A stretch of DNA of 64,000 nucleotides from Verrucomicrobiaceae bacterium (GTDB lineage: Bacteria; Verrucomicrobiota; Verrucomicrobiia; Verrucomicrobiales; Verrucomicrobiaceae), in the NCBI GenBank assembly GCA_947440575.1, contig CANETF010000004.1, forward strand, positions 1 to 64,000, in the 5' to 3' direction. Made by a program: the position numbers and the translations under genes. A model generated the notes under the pieces. That model was given only the letters and a program-made list of their open reading frames with translations. It did not search any database and had not been told where the DNA came from. This document shows, one piece after another, positions 19,225 to 28,214 of this stretch (positions within the stretch are counted from its first letter, which is position 1; every line of letters begins with the position of its first letter).

Positions 19225-19848
19225 CTAGACTTTCAGCAATCCTCGCTCAAAAGCCCGCGCAACGGCCTCTGTGCGATCCGCTGCATCCAGCTTCTGTAGA
19301 ATCGCCGCCACATGCGCTTTGGCAGTGCGGCGGGTGATACCGAGTAGATGACCGATGTCGGGGTTGTTCATGCCTTTACGCAGAAGATGCAGGACTTCGA
19401 TCTCGCGGGATGTCAGTGTGGAACTGGAGGCGTGTTCGGCGATGCGGCTTTCGATGGCGGCGCTCACAACACGTTTGCCCGCTTGCGCATCATGGATGGC
19501 GGCGGTGAGTTCGGCGGGGCGGGCGGATTTGGACACATAGCCGCATGCCCCGGCGGCGAGTGCTTGCACGATGTCTTCCTCGGCATCAGATGAGCTAAGC
19601 ATGAGTACGTAGGCAGTGGGATACTCGGCTCGAAGCGCCCGCAGGCACTCGATGCCGCTCATGCCGGGCATAGAGACATCCAGCAAGGTGACATCGGGTT
19701 TGTGTTGGCGATACAAGGCGAGGCCAGTGGCTGCATCATCGGCTCCCGCAACGACTTTGAAGTCAGTGTTGGCATTCAGCATGTTCGCCAGGCCTGCACG
19801 CATCACGGCGTGGTCATCGATGAGTAGGAGGCGAATGGGCGTGGGCAT
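19225..19848 (-). CDS. NarL/FixJ-type response regulator
   Basis: About 207 residues. The N-terminal receiver domain has acidic residues DDH at the start, a phosphoacceptor Asp57 in LLDVSMPGMSG, Ser in LMLSSS and Lys in YVSKSARP. The C-terminal LuxR-type helix-turn-helix (about 145-207) reads SREIEVLHLLRKGMNNPDIGHLLGITRRTAKAHV. I use the ATG at 19848; a TTG at 19857 overlaps the kinase stop codon and would add three residues. It is the partner of the kinase immediately upstream. It is likely to control the surrounding lyase/sulfatase genes, since it is followed after 60 nt by the GH2-lyase gene on the same strand; that role is inferred from position. Confidence 0.95.
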   Translation of the reverse strand: MPTPIRLLLIDDHAVMRAGLANMLNANTDFKVVAGADDAATGLALYRQHKPDVTLLDVSMPGMSGIECLRALRAEYPTAYVLMLSSSDAEEDIVQALAAGACGYVSKSARPAELTAAIHDAQAGKRVVSAAIESRIAEHASSSTLTSREIEVLHLLRKGMNNPDIGHLLGITRRTAKAHVAAILQKLDAADRTEAVARAFERGLLKV

Positions 19849-19853
19849 GAGTT

Positions 19854-22043
19854 TCAAACAAGATCGTGATCAAAAGCCCGGAGCGGCACCTCAACACGCA
19901 AACAGGTGCCGCTTCCGGGCGTGCTTTTCAACTCCAGGGTGCCGCCGAGCCGCTCGGCGCGTTCTCTCATGCCATCGATCCCGAAATGGCCCAAGCTGGC
20001 TCCTGGCTGCGATCCAAACACAAAGCCGCTGCCATCATCCTCCACGACCACGGCAAAACTGGCCGCATCAGGCGATGAACTCAGCATGATGCGAATCTGC
20101 GCGGGCTTGGCGTGTTTGAGGGCGTTGTGGATGGCCTCCTGTACGATAAGCAAAAGATTGCCTGCGATGAAATCAGCCAGTTGCGGTAGATCATCACTCG
20201 GTTCGACAAAGATTTCAACCTTGTGACCGGCGCTGACTTGTTTGGCAACACTGCGGACGGATTCAGCGAAGGTGCGTTCTTTCAGCGGCAGGGCACGCAG
20301 GGCCCAAACCGAGTTGCGCAGATCCTCTTGACCGCGCTGCACCATGCGGCGTGCGGTTTCGAGATGATTGGCACTGCGTTCGGCCTCCGGGATGGACTCC
20401 ATCTCACAGGCTTCGATCTGGTACGCTATGCCAGTCATCGTTTGCAATACGGTGTCGTGAAGATTGGCCGCAAGTCGCGAACGCTCACGCAAAGCCGCCT
20501 GAAACTCCACGGCGGCATCCCGACGACCGCGCATCTCCTGCGCGAGGAGCTGAGTTTGTCGTGCCACTGTACGCCGCAGCACCGCCGCCCACGCCAAGGC
20601 ACCGAGCGCGACCACAGCGACTCCGCAGAGGGCATAAAGCGTGCGCCGCAGCGTCCACCATGACGGCACAGTCAGCACCGTGATGTCATTGCCATCACGC
20701 AGCAACACATCGAGCCGCATCGGCTCTGCAAAGTTCGCCGTCTGGCCAGCGGGCGCATACTGGATGCTAGCGATGCCCGTCGCGCGCAGCTCCGTGCCAG
20801 GCAGCAAGTCTTCCCATCCGCCATGAGCAAAAAGCGTGGTGACGGCATCTCCACAATCGAGCTCTAATCGCTGCACACCCTCGGACACCGCGTTTTGCAC
20901 ATTGAGCAGACGACCCTGCACAGTCACCAGTAGGCCATCGCAGCCGGGCAATTGGCTCCTTTCACCGTTACGCATCAGCTCAAAGTCCGCTTCGATCTGC
21001 GTCATGCTCATCTGTATTAGAGCCGGCATCGGGCCCTCGCCAAGCTTGCGAACCAGCGCCCCGCTGAGTCCGGCCACATCGCGACTGGTATCGATGAAAC
21101 CCGTGGCTTCGACACGATCACCGAGTGCGAGCGCTTCCGTGTTTAACGTCTCCACGCGCACGGCTCGTGAACCTGCCTGCATGAACAAAAAGCTCCCCGC
21201 CTCGCTGTAAGTCAACACTCCCTCGATGCGCCGACGATGTAGCGGCCTCCCCTGAGGTTCAAAGGCATCCAAGGCATCCAGCGGCACTTTTTGAGCCGCA
21301 AATGGGTCGTCCGGTGCGGCTTTCACGATGACGACATCTTCCTCGTGACTGATGATGAGACGCGGGCAGACAAACTCCGAGCGCCAGTTCCGCGAAACGG
21401 CCGCCACGCCCGTCATACGCACTTCCGCGTCCAGCAGACGAGCGGGCGCAAATGCCTCTGTTTTCGGCAAACGAGCCAAAAAGTGCCCCAGACCCGTTTC
21501 GATTTTAAGCAGCCATCTACGGCCCGCTTCATCGGCGATGCTTTGCACCACGCCGGACACCTGTACACGCTGGACATCGGCCGCACCTCTCATGAGTTGG
21601 CCCAGTGGCACCTCTCGCGCTGGAGGCAGCGATGTCTCACCCAGGATCCGCAGGCCACGCGGCAGGATTACCGGAGCAAATGCACCCTCATCCAACACGC
21701 CATCTATCTCGATTTCCGTGCCTTCCTTGAGTGAGAGCAGCAGCTCTTCCGATTCCTTCCACACCTTGTCCCGCAGCGCCTGCGCCACAGAGACCCAAAT
21801 GCCACCCGTTTCATCCTCCATGCAAATTGACGAAAGCACCTGCTCCTTCTTTTTCTCCGCACCCGCCAAGCCCTCACCAATGAGGGAGACAACACCACGC
21901 ACACGTACGAACGGCCTCTTTGCCGCCTCCGAGCGCGGCGTGGCCATCAGGGCATCGATGTGCGAAAGGGGAGACTCCTGGGCGAGCGCCATCGTCGCCA
22001 TGACCCACGCCAGGAAAGAGAAGGCGCATGTATGGGTCGGCAT
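19854..22043 (-). CDS. NarL-type sensor histidine kinase with large extracytoplasmic domain
   Basis: 729 residues. A signal peptide or first membrane segment (about 1-21) is followed by a roughly 440-residue exported region that appears to contain repeated OB-like beta modules (each with motifs such as EIEIDGVLDEG, VQVSGVVQSI or VEATGFIDTS). A single membrane helix lies at about 467-488. A HisKA_3 dimerisation domain follows, with the phospho-His at about 529 in ANLHDTVLQTMTGI, then an HATPase domain with N-box LLIVQEAIHNALKHA and G-box DDGSGF. It forms a two-gene operon with the NarL-type regulator (TGA overlaps the possible TTG start). The sensed signal is unknown; location in a glycan locus suggests an oligosaccharide or envelope cue. 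Confidence 0.93.
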   Translation of the reverse strand: MPTHTCAFSFLAWVMATMALAQESPLSHIDALMATPRSEAAKRPFVRVRGVVSLIGEGLAGAEKKKEQVLSSICMEDETGGIWVSVAQALRDKVWKESEELLLSLKEGTEIEIDGVLDEGAFAPVILPRGLRILGETSLPPAREVPLGQLMRGAADVQRVQVSGVVQSIADEAGRRWLLKIETGLGHFLARLPKTEAFAPARLLDAEVRMTGVAAVSRNWRSEFVCPRLIISHEEDVVIVKAAPDDPFAAQKVPLDALDAFEPQGRPLHRRRIEGVLTYSEAGSFLFMQAGSRAVRVETLNTEALALGDRVEATGFIDTSRDVAGLSGALVRKLGEGPMPALIQMSMTQIEADFELMRNGERSQLPGCDGLLVTVQGRLLNVQNAVSEGVQRLELDCGDAVTTLFAHGGWEDLLPGTELRATGIASIQYAPAGQTANFAEPMRLDVLLRDGNDITVLTVPSWWTLRRTLYALCGVAVVALGALAWAAVLRRTVARQTQLLAQEMRGRRDAAVEFQAALRERSRLAANLHDTVLQTMTGIAYQIEACEMESIPEAERSANHLETARRMVQRGQEDLRNSVWALRALPLKERTFAESVRSVAKQVSAGHKVEIFVEPSDDLPQLADFIAGNLLLIVQEAIHNALKHAKPAQIRIMLSSSPDAASFAVVVEDDGSGFVFGSQPGASLGHFGIDGMRERAERLGGTLELKSTPGSGTCLRVEVPLRAFDHDLV

Positions 22044-22124
22044 GGTGAAAGATAGGCAGTTCAGCCAGGAGAATGGGAGCAGAAAAATCGGCTACACTTG
22101 ATTCTCTTGTCTGCATTCTCTTGT

Positions 22125-23351
22125 TTATTTCACAAACAAGAGTTGGAAACGCTTGCTGGGCGAGTCTTCATACTTGGCGATAACAGCCTCATACGCATCG
22201 CTGCCGTAGGCTAGGGTGGCGTGGCGGAAGATGGGCATGAACTCGGACTCGTGCTTGTCTTTAATCTGCGGCAGCGTCCAGGGCTTTGGTGGCACGTCGG
22301 CGTAGGGCAGCATAAAGTCGATGGCTTTGCGGATGCTTCTTCCGTCTTCTGTGCTGAAGTTCCAAAGATCGACTCCGGCATGTTCGCCGAGCGTGGCAAG
22401 TTCGGTGAGCGCGAAGAGGTTGAAGCGAGAGTAGCTGAAGGAGGTGGTGCGGTCGAGTTCGAGCGGTTGTTTACCATCGGGATCGATCTGGACCGCAATG
22501 CGGTGTTGCTTGGCTTCTTCGAGGATGCGCTTGGCGGGTTCGATGCGACCTATCACGAGCGCGATTCGCACGGCCTGCACGTCGTAGAAGGTGCCGTGGT
22601 TGTTTTTGGCGCGGTGCTCGTCTTTGCCGGGCTCGCTCTGAATGAGCCAGTCGTGATAGGTGCGCAGCCATTCCTTGAGCGCTTTTTGGTCGTCCTTGGG
22701 CCAGGCTTTGGATTCAGCGAGCAAACCCAACGCATCCGCAGCGACGGAGATGTGCAGAGCTTCGAGGATGCCGGTGCCGCGGCCGTCATTCACGCCCATG
22801 ATGGCTTGTGCATACTTCAGATGCGGATTCATGCGCGTAGCGGGGTCGAGGAACCAGACGCGGGCCACTTTGGCGGCCCCTTCGGCATACGTTTCATTGC
22901 CGGTGAAGAAATAGGCCAGCGCGAGTGTCTCTACGTTGTCTCCCATGACCTTGATGGCCGGACTGTCGTTTGCTTTGGGATCACGGCTCTCGGGATTCGC
23001 TTTACCGTCATGCCGCACATAAGGCAAGCCGTCTTTGGTGTCGGGATTCGGCCAAAAATAGGGTGCGAGGCTCATGTAGTCATGCTTGTCGCCACTGGGT
23101 GGGAGCTTCTCTTTGCTCATCACCGAGGGCGGTGCTTCAACCAATGCCTTGTCGGCATCTTTGACGAGTTTGTTCAGCGCTTTGGCGAGCACTTTGTCAC
23201 CCGCAGCGAGTCGTTCCTTCGCCGTCGAAAGGGCACCGGGCCTCGCACTGAAGTAGGGTGGCGCAGGCTCGGCGGCGGTAATCGCTGAGAAAGCAGCGAG
23301 GGCAAGGATGGAGGCAATGCGGGTCATGCGATGAGTTTGAAGTTTTTTCAT
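22125..23351 (-). CDS. Polysaccharide lyase, alginate-lyase superfamily (PL38/PL5-like)
   Basis: 408 residues. A signal peptide (about 1-27) is followed by an alpha-toroid lyase domain covering the rest. Signatures are the substrate-cleft segment APYFWPNPDTKDGLPYVRHDG, the NNHG motif (probable catalytic Asn-His) in RAKNNHGTFYDVQ, and a Tyr-rich segment SFSYSRFNLFA that probably carries the catalytic Tyr. It closely resembles the C-terminal domain of the GH2 fusion at 15553-19164. Expected chemistry is beta-elimination at a uronate (alginate, glucuronan or a related chain), and the exact polymer cannot be read from sequence. Its start overlaps the esterase stop (ATGA), so it belongs to the sulfatase-esterase-lyase unit. 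Confidence 0.88.
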   Translation of the reverse strand: MKKLQTHRMTRIASILALAAFSAITAAEPAPPYFSARPGALSTAKERLAAGDKVLAKALNKLVKDADKALVEAPPSVMSKEKLPPSGDKHDYMSLAPYFWPNPDTKDGLPYVRHDGKANPESRDPKANDSPAIKVMGDNVETLALAYFFTGNETYAEGAAKVARVWFLDPATRMNPHLKYAQAIMGVNDGRGTGILEALHISVAADALGLLAESKAWPKDDQKALKEWLRTYHDWLIQSEPGKDEHRAKNNHGTFYDVQAVRIALVIGRIEPAKRILEEAKQHRIAVQIDPDGKQPLELDRTTSFSYSRFNLFALTELATLGEHAGVDLWNFSTEDGRSIRKAIDFMLPYADVPPKPWTLPQIKDKHESEFMPIFRHATLAYGSDAYEAVIAKYEDSPSKRFQLLFVK

Positions 23352-24301
23352 GGTGGGAGCATTCTCACCATCGCCTTTCCCAAAGCATCGCCCACTAAAA
23401 AATACGTCTCCGCATTGCCAAACTCATGGTGGCCATGGTTGGTATTGGGCGAATCCTCGGCTTTACGGACAAAATCACGGGTGGGGACGAAGAGAACGTT
23501 GCCCTGAAACTCCTCGCGCATCGTGGCTGCCGCCTGCGCCTCGCGGACGAGTGCGAAATGGCCGGGCGCATCGACCCAGGCACCAGTGAGTTCGCCAACG
23601 ACGATGGGCAGTTTCGACGCGTTGAACTCTTTGCGCACATCCTGGATGAGGTTCACGAGGTTCTGCTCGTATTCCCTGGCCGCAATGTCCTCGCGCTGCG
23701 CTCCATCGTTCCAGCCTTGATACCAGACGAAGCCGGCGAGTTCATGGCCCTGACCTTGATAAGCGGGAAAGTCCTGCTGGAGGCTCGTAAGCGTTTCCCG
23801 CACCTGCGCCACCATCAGCGTGTAATACTTCCCCACCTCGCCACCCGATGACGGCGGACGGAAGTCTTTGAACAAACTCTTGCCACCCCAGGCCGTTTTG
23901 ATGAGCAGCACCTGGTTCTTGAGCGCATCGCCCACGACATGGCCGAACTGCAACTCCGGCCCAAAGTGATGCACATCTCCATAAACAGAGAAGCCAAAAG
24001 CAAGCGGCCCCCTCAGCAGCGGACGATTTTCGCGTTGATAGTGCACCCACACATCGTCGCGAACTGTCCACTTTCCATCGGTCGAACGAAGATGAGCAAA
24101 CATGGCGGCCTTCGCAGGATCATTCATCAACTGGACCAGCGTGCCCCTACCCTGGTTGTAGTCATAACCGCTCAAGTCCACGACGGCTTGGCCTTCCATA
24201 TTTGACTGACCGGCGAGGATGAAGACCTTCACCGGCGGCGCTGCCAAGACGGTAACGGCGAGCGAGAGTATCATGAGAATGCTGAAGAGTCGTGAGTTCA
24301 T
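23348..24301 (-). CDS. SASA-family carbohydrate esterase (sialate O-acetylesterase-like)
   Basis: 317 residues. A signal peptide (about 1-20) leads into an SGNH/SASA (PF03629, CE6-like) domain. The nucleophile Ser lies in LAGQSNMEGQ (about residue 33). An oxyanion/Gln block is seen as FVWYQGWNDG, and the catalytic His is near the C-terminus in NTNHGHHEFGN. It would remove acetyl groups from sugars, exposing the chain to the lyase encoded immediately downstream. Start and stop codons overlap both neighbours: TAATG with the sulfatase upstream and ATGA with the lyase downstream. Confidence 0.9.
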   Translation of the reverse strand: MNSRLFSILMILSLAVTVLAAPPVKVFILAGQSNMEGQAVVDLSGYDYNQGRGTLVQLMNDPAKAAMFAHLRSTDGKWTVRDDVWVHYQRENRPLLRGPLAFGFSVYGDVHHFGPELQFGHVVGDALKNQVLLIKTAWGGKSLFKDFRPPSSGGEVGKYYTLMVAQVRETLTSLQQDFPAYQGQGHELAGFVWYQGWNDGAQREDIAAREYEQNLVNLIQDVRKEFNASKLPIVVGELTGAWVDAPGHFALVREAQAAATMREEFQGNVLFVPTRDFVRKAEDSPNTNHGHHEFGNAETYFLVGDALGKAMVRMLPP

Positions 24302-25593
24302 TAGCGAGGAGATGGTCGTCCTTTGCCTTTCGGTCCAGCTTTTCCTTTTGGGCCGCTGCTGGCTCGGAGTGGTGGCAAAACTTGCTTCAACTCATCCAGC
24401 TTGGCGGTCAATTGGCGGGCACGCTCGGCTTCCTTCGCATAGAGGTCCTTCGTTTCGCCGATGTCGGTTCGCAAGTTGAAGAGCGAGAGATTGCCTGAAG
24501 TCCATTCGATGAGTTTCCATTCCCCATCAATGAGGGCGGTGTCGGCGGAGGCGATGAGAAAGGGCTCGCGGGGCATGGCTTTGCTGGTTTGTAGAGCTGT
24601 CCATTGGCTGGTGCCGTCGAGTTTAGAGTTCGCGGGCAGATTGACTCCGGCAGCCGCAGCGAGGGTGGGAAGAAGGTCCTGTGCCGAGACGGGCTGCTGT
24701 GAAAGGCTGCCTGCGGGAACCTTGCCCGGCCAGCGCATGACGCAGGGCGTGCGAATGCCGCCTTCATAGACAGATTCTTTGCCGTAGCTTAGTGGCTCAT
24801 TGCTGCTGCTGCGTCGCGGTGCTCCGTTGTCTGAGCAAAACACGACGAGGGTGTTTTCGCGCATTTTTTGCTCGTCGAGCGCGGTGAAGATGCGTCCGAT
24901 GCTGGTGTCGAGTGCGTCGATGACGGCGGAGTAGAGGTTGCCACGATGTCTGGACACGAGTTCGTCCGGCGCGGCGAGCGGGAAATGCGGCGCATTGAAG
25001 GCGACTTGAATCAAGAAGGGCTTTCGCGTGTCTCGCTGCTTGATTTGGCGAATCGCCTCGTCGGCCAGCAAATAAGTCGAGTAGCCTTCTTCTTCGAGCG
25101 TCCGGCCATCGCGCTGCCAGTCGATGCGTTCGCCGCGTTGGCCGGTGTGTTTGAAATAATCGACCTCAGCGCCCATGAAGCCATAGAAATGATCAAAGCC
25201 ATGCTCCTGCGGCGGATGCGCGCTGCCGAGGTGCCATTTGCCGATGAGTGAGGTTCGATAGCCTGCGGCTTTGAAGGTCGCAGGCAGCGTGATCGTGCCT
25301 TTTGGAATGCCTTCCTGGCCTGGAGCGATGATGTTAGCAAGACCAAAGCGGCGCGGCATCTGGCCTGTGAGCAAAGCGGCACGCGAGGGGCTGCAAACAG
25401 GATAGGTGTAGTAGCGCTGAAGCTCGGTACCGTCCTTGGCAAGACGGTCGAGGTTCGGCGTGCTCATGCTGCGTGAGTGAAAGCCGACGCCATTCCAGCC
25501 AAGATCATCGGCGATAATGAGGAGGACGTTTGGGGAGGCTTGCAGCGATGAATAGCTCAGCGCGGCAGCAATGAGTGCGTAGAACGTTTTCAT
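24301..25593 (-). CDS. Arylsulfatase B-like sulfatase
   Basis: 430 residues. A signal peptide (about 1-19) is followed by the metal site IIADDLGWNGVGFH, the signature C-S-P-S-R at Cys67 with AALLTGQMPRRFG, and the second metal site FCSDNGAPRRSSSNEPL followed by GGIRTP. This order resembles arylsulfatases B/I/J (N-acetylgalactosamine 4-sulfatase type), which fits a chondroitin-like substrate but does not prove it. The C-terminus is a short Lys/Gly/Pro tail (GPKGKAGPKGKGRPSPR). It overlaps the YHYH gene upstream (ATGA) and the esterase downstream (TAATG). Confidence 0.93.
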   Translation of the reverse strand: MKTFYALIAAALSYSSLQASPNVLLIIADDLGWNGVGFHSRSMSTPNLDRLAKDGTELQRYYTYPVCSPSRAALLTGQMPRRFGLANIIAPGQEGIPKGTITLPATFKAAGYRTSLIGKWHLGSAHPPQEHGFDHFYGFMGAEVDYFKHTGQRGERIDWQRDGRTLEEEGYSTYLLADEAIRQIKQRDTRKPFLIQVAFNAPHFPLAAPDELVSRHRGNLYSAVIDALDTSIGRIFTALDEQKMRENTLVVFCSDNGAPRRSSSNEPLSYGKESVYEGGIRTPCVMRWPGKVPAGSLSQQPVSAQDLLPTLAAAAGVNLPANSKLDGTSQWTALQTSKAMPREPFLIASADTALIDGEWKLIEWTSGNLSLFNLRTDIGETKDLYAKEAERARQLTAKLDELKQVLPPLRASSGPKGKAGPKGKGRPSPR

Positions 25594-26657
25594 GGAAAGT
25601 CAGGTAGTAAAGGATTGAAGGGGCGAGGAGGGGGTGGTCCGCCTTTGGGTGGCCCTTTGCCCTTCGCTCCGCCTTTCGCCGCGCCTGGACCTCCACGACG
25701 ACCTGGGCCGCCGCCGCCTTGTTGCGTGGCATCGCAAACGTCCGCATCGCCTAGCGTGGCGGTGCCGAGAGCGCCTTTGAAGCCGCTGACGAAGTAGGGC
25801 CAGCTATTGCTCGCATGGTAGTGATAGCCGAGACCATCGTGATCGTGGCCATTGACGGCATCGAGGTTCTTCGGCGCTTTGCCATTAGCTTCCGTGGGGC
25901 CACGCACAGGAAAGCCATCGAGCGCGAAACCGACGATCTTGCCCGACTTGTCATCCGCCAGCACAGAGGGAGCGCGATGGTAGTGATACTCATGCCCGAA
26001 ACCGGTGTGGCCGCCGTGCGGATCGAGCGGGGCGATGTTTTGAAACGCGGTGATACGATGCACCGGCTCCGGCGGGAAAAAGCGCACCCCATTCGTGCTG
26101 ATGCCCACGCCTGAACGCGGCGAAAACGTGGCATGTCTCAGCATGGTGAGCTGTGGCAGCGGTTTCGGGTTCTTTGGCAGGAAGATGGTGACGATCTGCT
26201 CCTGCGGCGGCAGCTCGATGACCGAGTTTGTCACGCCGTCCTGCTTCGCCTGCTCGAAGGTCCAACCACCCAGTTCAGCACGCGCCACCTTGTCGAACTC
26301 CAAGCGATCCTTCGTGCGATGCACCGTGCCGTCCGCGTCAAACATGCTCCACCCGCGTGAGTTGAGCAGCTTCAAGTAGTCGCCATCCACCCGATAGAGT
26401 TTTTTGTCCATGGTGTCCTCCCAGTAGCCACCTTGGTCCTGGATCGTCTGCGGTGCCCAGGGGCCCGTTTCGTGGTCATAAGGCAGTGAGCGCACGACGA
26501 TTTTATAAACCGTGGCCTTCAAGCCATCGCTGAGCGTGCCTTCCATCTCGGTGATGGGTTTAACAAGCGCCCGCGGGTCGAACAAAGACGGCAGGTCGAT
26601 GGGCTGAGCGGACAGTGCGGATGTACACTGCAGCAGGGCAAATGCGATGTGTTTCAT
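25590..26657 (-). CDS. YHYH-domain secreted protein
   Basis: 355 residues with a short signal peptide (about 1-17). It contains the YHYH domain (PF14240, function unknown) with two histidine clusters, GHEYHYHRAP and GHDHDGLGYHYHASN, separated by FALDGFPVRGP. The repeated His-x-His pattern suggests metal binding, but no activity is established for this family. The C-terminal 45 or so residues are a Gly/Lys/Pro-rich low-complexity tail. It is 9 nt after the YHYH gene at 26667-28214 and overlaps the sulfatase downstream, which ties YHYH proteins to sulfatase expression. Confidence 0.85.
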   Translation of the reverse strand: MKHIAFALLQCTSALSAQPIDLPSLFDPRALVKPITEMEGTLSDGLKATVYKIVVRSLPYDHETGPWAPQTIQDQGGYWEDTMDKKLYRVDGDYLKLLNSRGWSMFDADGTVHRTKDRLEFDKVARAELGGWTFEQAKQDGVTNSVIELPPQEQIVTIFLPKNPKPLPQLTMLRHATFSPRSGVGISTNGVRFFPPEPVHRITAFQNIAPLDPHGGHTGFGHEYHYHRAPSVLADDKSGKIVGFALDGFPVRGPTEANGKAPKNLDAVNGHDHDGLGYHYHASNSWPYFVSGFKGALGTATLGDADVCDATQQGGGGPGRRGGPGAAKGGAKGKGPPKGGPPPPRPFNPLLPDFP

Positions 26658-26666
26658 GGGAGGACC

Positions 26667-28214
26667 CTATTGCCCGGTGTAGGCAGGTGAAAAGGTGGCG
26701 ACGCCTGTGCGCGTGACCTTGTAGAAACGCTTCGCGTTGTTCGCAGGCAAGGCAGCGCCGCTTTCGATAAGCGTGGTTTGTGTGCTGCCTGCAGCAGCGG
26801 AGACGCTCGGGGCGATGGGGGTCCAGGTGCTGAGATTGGTCGATGCTTCAACCTGGTAGGTGCCGCCTTCGAGGCTGCTCCAGGTGAGTGTGACATCACC
26901 ACTGGTGGGATTCACTGTCGGGCCGCCGTTCCACGATTCAGCGATGGCGGGGCCGCCGGTGAAGAGCGTGGTGACGCTTTCGGTGATGTTGCCAGTTGGG
27001 ACACGACCGCCGGTGCGGTTACCATACCAGTAGCGGCCGATGGAATAGGGAAATGCAGGTGCTCCGACGGCGTCGATGGGGATGAAGTATGCGTAGGTGC
27101 CGCCTGGGAACTCGGGAGTGACGCAGAGGCGTCCGTTCGGCTTGTCGAGGTCAAAATGGATGCCCTGCGTGTAGCCGCGATCACCGAGATAATCGAAATC
27201 CTCCGCATACCAACCGATGGGGAAGCTCGCGGAGATATCGGGGCCGTAGTTCGCAGCCTGCAAAGTGTAATCCGTGCTGCCGAGCGTGGAGGTGAAGGTG
27301 TGAAACAAGGCAGCCCAAGGTGCGAGCGAGTGCCGACCGGTGACGGCGAGGTCCGTGGTGCCGAAGGAGCCGTCTCGCGGGACATGGCCCGACACCATGC
27401 GGCGCGCAGGACTGCTGGCATCCATCGCGCTACTGTAACCATAGGGTCCGTAGATCGGGTAGCCATCGTAGGCCCAGCCGATGATCGGCGAGTGATGCAG
27501 ATTTGTCGTGTTCTCTGTGTAAGTGTCCGTCGCTGCGTTGTAACTGAGATTGTCGCCGAGCTGATAGCGCAGGGCTCGGGGGTTGGCATGGTAATGATAG
27601 CCACCATCGGGTGCCGGATGACCAAAACCGCCATCCAAGATTGGTCCCTCGGCTCCAGTGGCACAGCGGATCCACACGTTGGTTTGATTTCCCGGCACGC
27701 CACCGCCTGTGATGCCACCATCGCGCTGTGTGGTGGGATTCCAGCCAGAGCCATCGCCGAGATTGGCAATGGTGACGCCATTCACCATCACGCCCACGGG
27801 GCCTTGAGCCACCTGATTAAAATTGTTCGCGGAAGATGGAGTCGGCGCGAGGGTGGGATTTCGCGGGATCTTCGAGGTGAGCCTGCCATTGTCTGGCCAC
27901 AACCCATTCACCGTGACCTTCGCATACTCTTTATACCACGGCCCCATTTTGTGGCTGGCGAGGTCAGCGGAGCGCACATAAACAAAATTGGCCGAATAGA
28001 GCACCTGCTGCACATCCGCATACGCGGGCGTGATTTGAGAAGGGCTGCCTGCGTTCTTCGGAATGCCGGCATTCGGCCAGATGCTCACGGGGGCTGTACT
28101 CGTCGTCTCCGTGACGCGGGCATACTTCGTGGAATTCGCAGTGAGCCACGAGGTAAGTTGCGGATCAGCGTGAGCCGTCGCCGCGATGAGGAAGCAACCA
28201 AAGAAGCGTTTCAT
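26667..28214 (-). CDS. YHYH-domain secreted protein, paralogue 2
   Basis: 515 residues with a signal peptide (about 1-16). The YHYH core has GGYHYHANPRALRYQLGD and HHSPIIGWAYDGYPIYGPYGYSS, then RGYTQGIHFDLDKPNGRLCVTPEFPGGTYAYF. The C-terminal 90 residues form a fibronectin/Ig-like module ending TYQVEASTNLSTWTP and FYKVTRTG, a module common at the ends of exported verrucomicrobial proteins. It is a tandem paralogue of the upstream gene, with which it overlaps by ATGA; the 3' ends are similar at nucleotide level. Function is unknown, and histidine-rich metal binding is plausible. Confidence 0.85.
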   Translation of the reverse strand: MKRFFGCFLIAATAHADPQLTSWLTANSTKYARVTETTSTAPVSIWPNAGIPKNAGSPSQITPAYADVQQVLYSANFVYVRSADLASHKMGPWYKEYAKVTVNGLWPDNGRLTSKIPRNPTLAPTPSSANNFNQVAQGPVGVMVNGVTIANLGDGSGWNPTTQRDGGITGGGVPGNQTNVWIRCATGAEGPILDGGFGHPAPDGGYHYHANPRALRYQLGDNLSYNAATDTYTENTTNLHHSPIIGWAYDGYPIYGPYGYSSAMDASSPARRMVSGHVPRDGSFGTTDLAVTGRHSLAPWAALFHTFTSTLGSTDYTLQAANYGPDISASFPIGWYAEDFDYLGDRGYTQGIHFDLDKPNGRLCVTPEFPGGTYAYFIPIDAVGAPAFPYSIGRYWYGNRTGGRVPTGNITESVTTLFTGGPAIAESWNGGPTVNPTSGDVTLTWSSLEGGTYQVEASTNLSTWTPIAPSVSAAAGSTQTTLIESGAALPANNAKRFYKVTRTGVATFSPAYTGQ

